A stretch of DNA of 33,096 nt from Balneolales bacterium (GTDB lineage Bacteria > Bacteroidota > Rhodothermia > Balneolales > Cyclonatronaceae): assembly GCA_020832405.1 (NCBI GenBank), contig JAFIET010000044.1:1-33096 (forward strand), given 5' to 3'. The translations under genes were made by a program, and so were the position numbers. The notes beneath the pieces are model-generated. The model was not told the origin of the DNA. It saw only the letters and a program-made list of their open reading frames with translations, and did not search any database. Each line of letters starts with the position of its first letter. Positions within the stretch are counted from its first letter, which is position 1. Of this stretch, positions 31,501 through 33,096 are shown in pieces.

Positions 31501-31737
31501 GTGATAGGGCTGCTGACTCTGATCTCCGGCGGTTTTGCTGAGCTCGTACAGCGCCCGGGTAATCAGGTTTTTGCTGTAGCCCTGCCGGTGCAGCCAGCGC
31601 TTCAGGTAGTGCTCCTCAATATTGCTGTTGCCCTCCCGCTCGGCCCAATGACCCAGATAGGTGTAGCCCAGCCGGTGAACAAACAGCTTGATGACCCTTT
31701 TTTGGGTGATGCGCTCGGGTTGGCCAACAGTGCTCAT
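28591..31737 (-). CDS. hsdR: Type I restriction enzyme, R (restriction/translocation) subunit
   Basis: HsdR cuts DNA after ATP-driven translocation. From the preferred ATG the protein has 1048 residues, typical of the family. The N-terminal nuclease domain has RPDLVLYVNGIALGIIELKR (the D...ExK core, about 135-155). The SF2 motor has Walker A HTQGSGKSLTMVWLTKW (about 295-312), Walker B as DECH in VFVDECHRTQSGKLH (near 408), motif III FIGFTGTPLL and motif VI QAICRVNRLDG. A helical C-terminal region for binding the methylase core follows. The frame opens at 31863, but the ATG at 31735-31737 starts MSTVGQPERITQKRVIKLF, a usual N-terminus. It overlaps the stop of the preceding 71-residue ORF as ATGA. 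No motif is broken. Confidence 0.95.
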   Translation of the reverse strand: MSTVGQPERITQKRVIKLFVHRLGYTYLGHWAEREGNSNIEEHYLKRWLHRQGYSKNLITRALYELSKTAGDQSQQPYHVNKETYTLLRYGVNVLPDVGQQKETVQLIDWQNPEANDFGIAEEVSIRGQHTKRPDLVLYVNGIALGIIELKRSTVLIDEAIRQNWDSQKKMFAESFFSTMQLVLAGNDTQGLRYGTTGTPAKYYLQWKEVHPARNPNDPDLLRITAPLRRLVKEEDSLLDKHICQLLNKTRLLELIHDFVVFDGGVKKLCRPNQYFGVKAAQDHIRRREGGIIWHTQGSGKSLTMVWLTKWLRSYSPEARVLIITDRKELDEQIEKVYHGVNENIYRTKSGADLIATLHSNSPWLICSLVHKFGGKEDASDKDVDDYLSELKRSLPRDFRAKGEIYVFVDECHRTQSGKLHEGMKSLLPEALFIGFTGTPLLKKDKQTSLEVFGKYIHTYKFDEAVADGVVLDLRYEARDIEQRISSHDAIDQWFETKTRGLSDYAKAELKSRWGTLRKVFSAKSRLEKIVADIIMDMEKAERLSTGQGNAMLVSDSVYNACRYYDLFRQFGLDKCAIVTSYKPDHNSVKLQDAGSGESEELIKYRIYRQMIADYYRIEPDKAHTRVDDFELDVKKQFVNEPGQMKLLIVVDKLLTGFDAPPATYLYIDKSMKDHGLFQAICRVNRLDGESKEYGYIIDYKDLFKSLEQSIGDYTSGAFDAYEKEDVQGLLKDRLETAKDRLEEMLEAVKAMCEPVAPPKEQLQYQRYFVGDPENPDDLKESEERRHALYKAVSRLVRAYANIADEMEIAGYHERDRLRIKAEVTHFQHTKDEIMLAANEKVDLKSYEPGMRQLIDFYLDADPARKLSKLEDTSLVELLASEGKAALEQVPEKTRKNEEAMAETLENNIRKVIIEEQLTNPAYFEKMSTLLDELIRLRKEQSLEYEAYLDQIIALARKVRKTEAGSSYPEVISTAPQRALYDNLAQDEELALALNDAVMYTKQDAWRNNKFKTKRVRLEVEEVLRQKGITDKEKVDAIFQIIVDQPDY

Positions 31738-31949
31738 GGGGTTTCCGGGTTGGGGTGAGCGGAGCTTGTGAGATGCGTGTAGGTGCTGAATCCGGCCTTC
31801 ATTTCTGCGACCCGGCGCTGCATGAAATACGCCAGCTTGCCGGCTGCTGAAAGGCTGCTCCACTCCCCCTTACGTTCAAAGGCGAAGAGGGCATAGAGCA
31901 GGGATGCGCTTGCTGCGGTGAGCCGGACTTCTTTTGAGGGATGTTTCAT
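31734..31949 (-). CDS. 71-residue protein coupled to hsdR
   Basis: This small ORF between hsdS and hsdR ends in an ATGA overlap with the hsdR start, so it is very likely translated. It reads MKHPSKEVRLTAASASLLYA, then LFAFERKGEWSSLSAAGKLA, then YFMQRRVAEMKAGFSTYTHL. I recognise no family. The KLAYFMQR word is loosely like the winged-helix C-terminal region of DarG-type antitoxins ('KL.YFLQ'), but the match is too short to rely on. It starts 69 bases after the hsdS stop. Roles as a restriction modulator or as a translational leader for hsdR are both possible. Confidence 0.6.
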   Translation of the reverse strand: MKHPSKEVRLTAASASLLYALFAFERKGEWSSLSAAGKLAYFMQRRVAEMKAGFSTYTHLTSSAHPNPETP

Positions 31950-32018
31950 AGGGGGATGTTTTTGCCTGAATGCGGGAAGCAGGAAAATGGAGGGGTTTCT
32001 TTTTGGGGAGTTCTGAAA

Positions 32019-33096
32019 TTACACCAGTCGTTTCCTGCCGGTGAGCAGCTCCTGCATCATGCCGGTTTTGAGCTTGCGGTACTTATCAAGCTCCGCTTCA
32101 AGCTGCTCAATCTCAGCATCCATGTCTGAGAGGATTTGGGAGATGCGGATTTGTTCTTCTTGATTTGATGGCAAATGAATTGACATATCAGTTAAGGTAC
32201 CCATACGGATGTAAGGGGTATTTCCTGCATTAACCTCAACATCGATTCTTTCAGAGAGAAATCTGTCAAGATAAGTTTTTATATAAAATATGTCCTCTTC
32301 AAAACCAGTAAGCACATATGTGCGCTGATATGCATTAAACTTTCCTTTGTAATAATGAACATACCCAACATTTTCTCCATTTCCAGATATTAATAATGCT
32401 TCATCGTCAAATGCAAATCTATCTATTTTATAATATTTCTTAGCACAAGTATAAAATCGGTATTGACCATTAGAACTCATTGCATTTGCGTCAAGTTTTC
32501 CGGTTGTTATTTTTGAGCATATTTCCCCCAATCGCTTCACCTTCCAGCCTTCTTTGGGTTTGAGGAGTTCCTGCATCGCGCCTTGTTTTACGGCGCGTTT
32601 TTTGGTGATGAGCTGCTCCTGCGCCTCAATCAGGGCATCCATATCGGACAGGGCAGCGGAAATGGCGGTCTGCTCAGCAAGTGTAGGGGGGAGGGGGATG
32701 GGAAGTATTTTAATTTTTTGAACTGATATTCCGGGCTGAGCAGAAGATTCCGAGTATTGGTTTAAATTCATTCTGCCCAATACATAGTACAACAATAAAA
32801 TATTGGTAAAATTAGTAGGTGTAACAACTACTGCATGCTCTGATGCAAAAAAAGAGCCGGTGACGAATTGTAAGTTCCCGCAGAGTGCTCCTTGTCTGCC
32901 AATTAGAGCGAAGTCTCCCTCATGCGTAAAATTATCTGTATATCCCCTGAGACCATTACCTCCATAACACGGGTAAGAACCACTGTTTTTTATCTTTTTT
33001 GAGGTTATTGAACTGCCACTTTTCATATTACAAACATCCTCTAGCAGAGCAACCTCCCAATCCTCCGGAATCACCCCGACTTCGTTTTGTTTGTAG
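32019..33096 (-). CDS. hsdS: Type I restriction enzyme specificity subunit, 5' end beyond the right edge
   Basis: HsdS carries the two target-recognition domains that set the methylation and cutting site. The frame continues without a stop to the window edge (YKQNEVGVIPEDWEVALLED, a standard near-N-terminal sequence). So the GTG at 33072-33074 is internal and only a few residues are missing. TRD1 runs to PIPLPPTLAEQTAISAALSD, followed by the first conserved helix (SDMDALIEAQEQLITKKRAV, KQGAMQELL). TRD2 begins at WKVKRLGEICSKITTGKLDA and is followed by the second conserved helix (SDMDAEIEQLEAELDKYRKL, KTGMMQELLTGRKRL). The TRD-coding parts are visibly AT-richer than the conserved parts. hsdM is presumably just outside the window. 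Confidence 0.93.
   Translation of the reverse strand, partial: YKQNEVGVIPEDWEVALLEDVCNMKSGSSITSKKIKNSGSYPCYGGNGLRGYTDNFTHEGDFALIGRQGALCGNLQFVTGSFFASEHAVVVTPTNFTNILLLYYVLGRMNLNQYSESSAQPGISVQKIKILPIPLPPTLAEQTAISAALSDMDALIEAQEQLITKKRAVKQGAMQELLKPKEGWKVKRLGEICSKITTGKLDANAMSSNGQYRFYTCAKKYYKIDRFAFDDEALLISGNGENVGYVHYYKGKFNAYQRTYVLTGFEEDIFYIKTYLDRFLSERIDVEVNAGNTPYIRMGTLTDMSIHLPSNQEEQIRISQILSDMDAEIEQLEAELDKYRKLKTGMMQELLTGRKRLV

Overview
The window looks like chromosome from a moderately GC-rich member of the Bacteroidota/Rhodothermota/Balneolota group. Three proteins end in type IX secretion (T9SS) type A sorting domains with YPNP or FPNPFN motifs. There is also an LruC-domain protein, several long signal-peptide proteins without Shine-Dalgarno sites, and mostly short intergenic regions. 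Balneolota or Rhodothermota is my best guess from style and composition; I see no rRNA or other marker that settles it.

Layout. 1-5,270: thioredoxin reductase (+), a PorZ-like double-propeller protein (-) and a HemD-like uroporphyrinogen-III synthase (+). Two inverted copies of a decayed ~150 bp intergenic element lie at the 3' ends of trxB and hemD. 5,271-10,400: a DegP/HtrA protease (-) divergent from a tight operon of ECF sigma factor, membrane anti-sigma factor and large lipoprotein, which looks like an envelope-stress module. 10,431-14,622: a multi-PAS sensor with a phospho-acceptor helix but no ATPase domain (-), then an overlapping three-gene operon: a HipA-like kinase lacking its N-lobe, a DUF3037 protein and a protein resembling one domain of a DNA sliding clamp. 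15,170-20,415: CorA, a lipoprotein sugar dehydrogenase, an LruC-domain protein and a small lipoprotein, all on the minus strand.

20,660-21,380 is the strangest region. A normal tRNA-Asp gene with a good sigma70-type promoter and terminator is followed by three ~178 bp tandem units. Each unit carries a degenerate tRNA-Asp-like element in which the anticodon arm is replaced by a perfect palindrome and the acceptor end is interrupted, and each ends in its own terminator hairpin. A 49-residue ORF with an unusually strong Shine-Dalgarno site (21,456-21,605, -) lies just upstream.

21,891-26,465: two secreted T9SS substrates, a serine hydrolase and a protein of fourteen 48-residue repeats that reads as two seven-bladed propellers. 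Each gene is followed by a copy of the same ~100 bp repeat. 26,665-33,096: a defence-type region on the minus strand. It holds a partial hsdS at the right edge, a 71-aa ORF, hsdR and a YgjP-like metallopeptidase, apparently co-transcribed, plus an sce7726-family nuclease-like protein bracketed by hairpins. hsdM is presumably beyond the right edge.

The best candidates for something undescribed are the degenerate tRNA array, the truncated HipA/DUF3037/clamp-like operon, the 49-aa peptide and the 71-aa gene inside the restriction operon.
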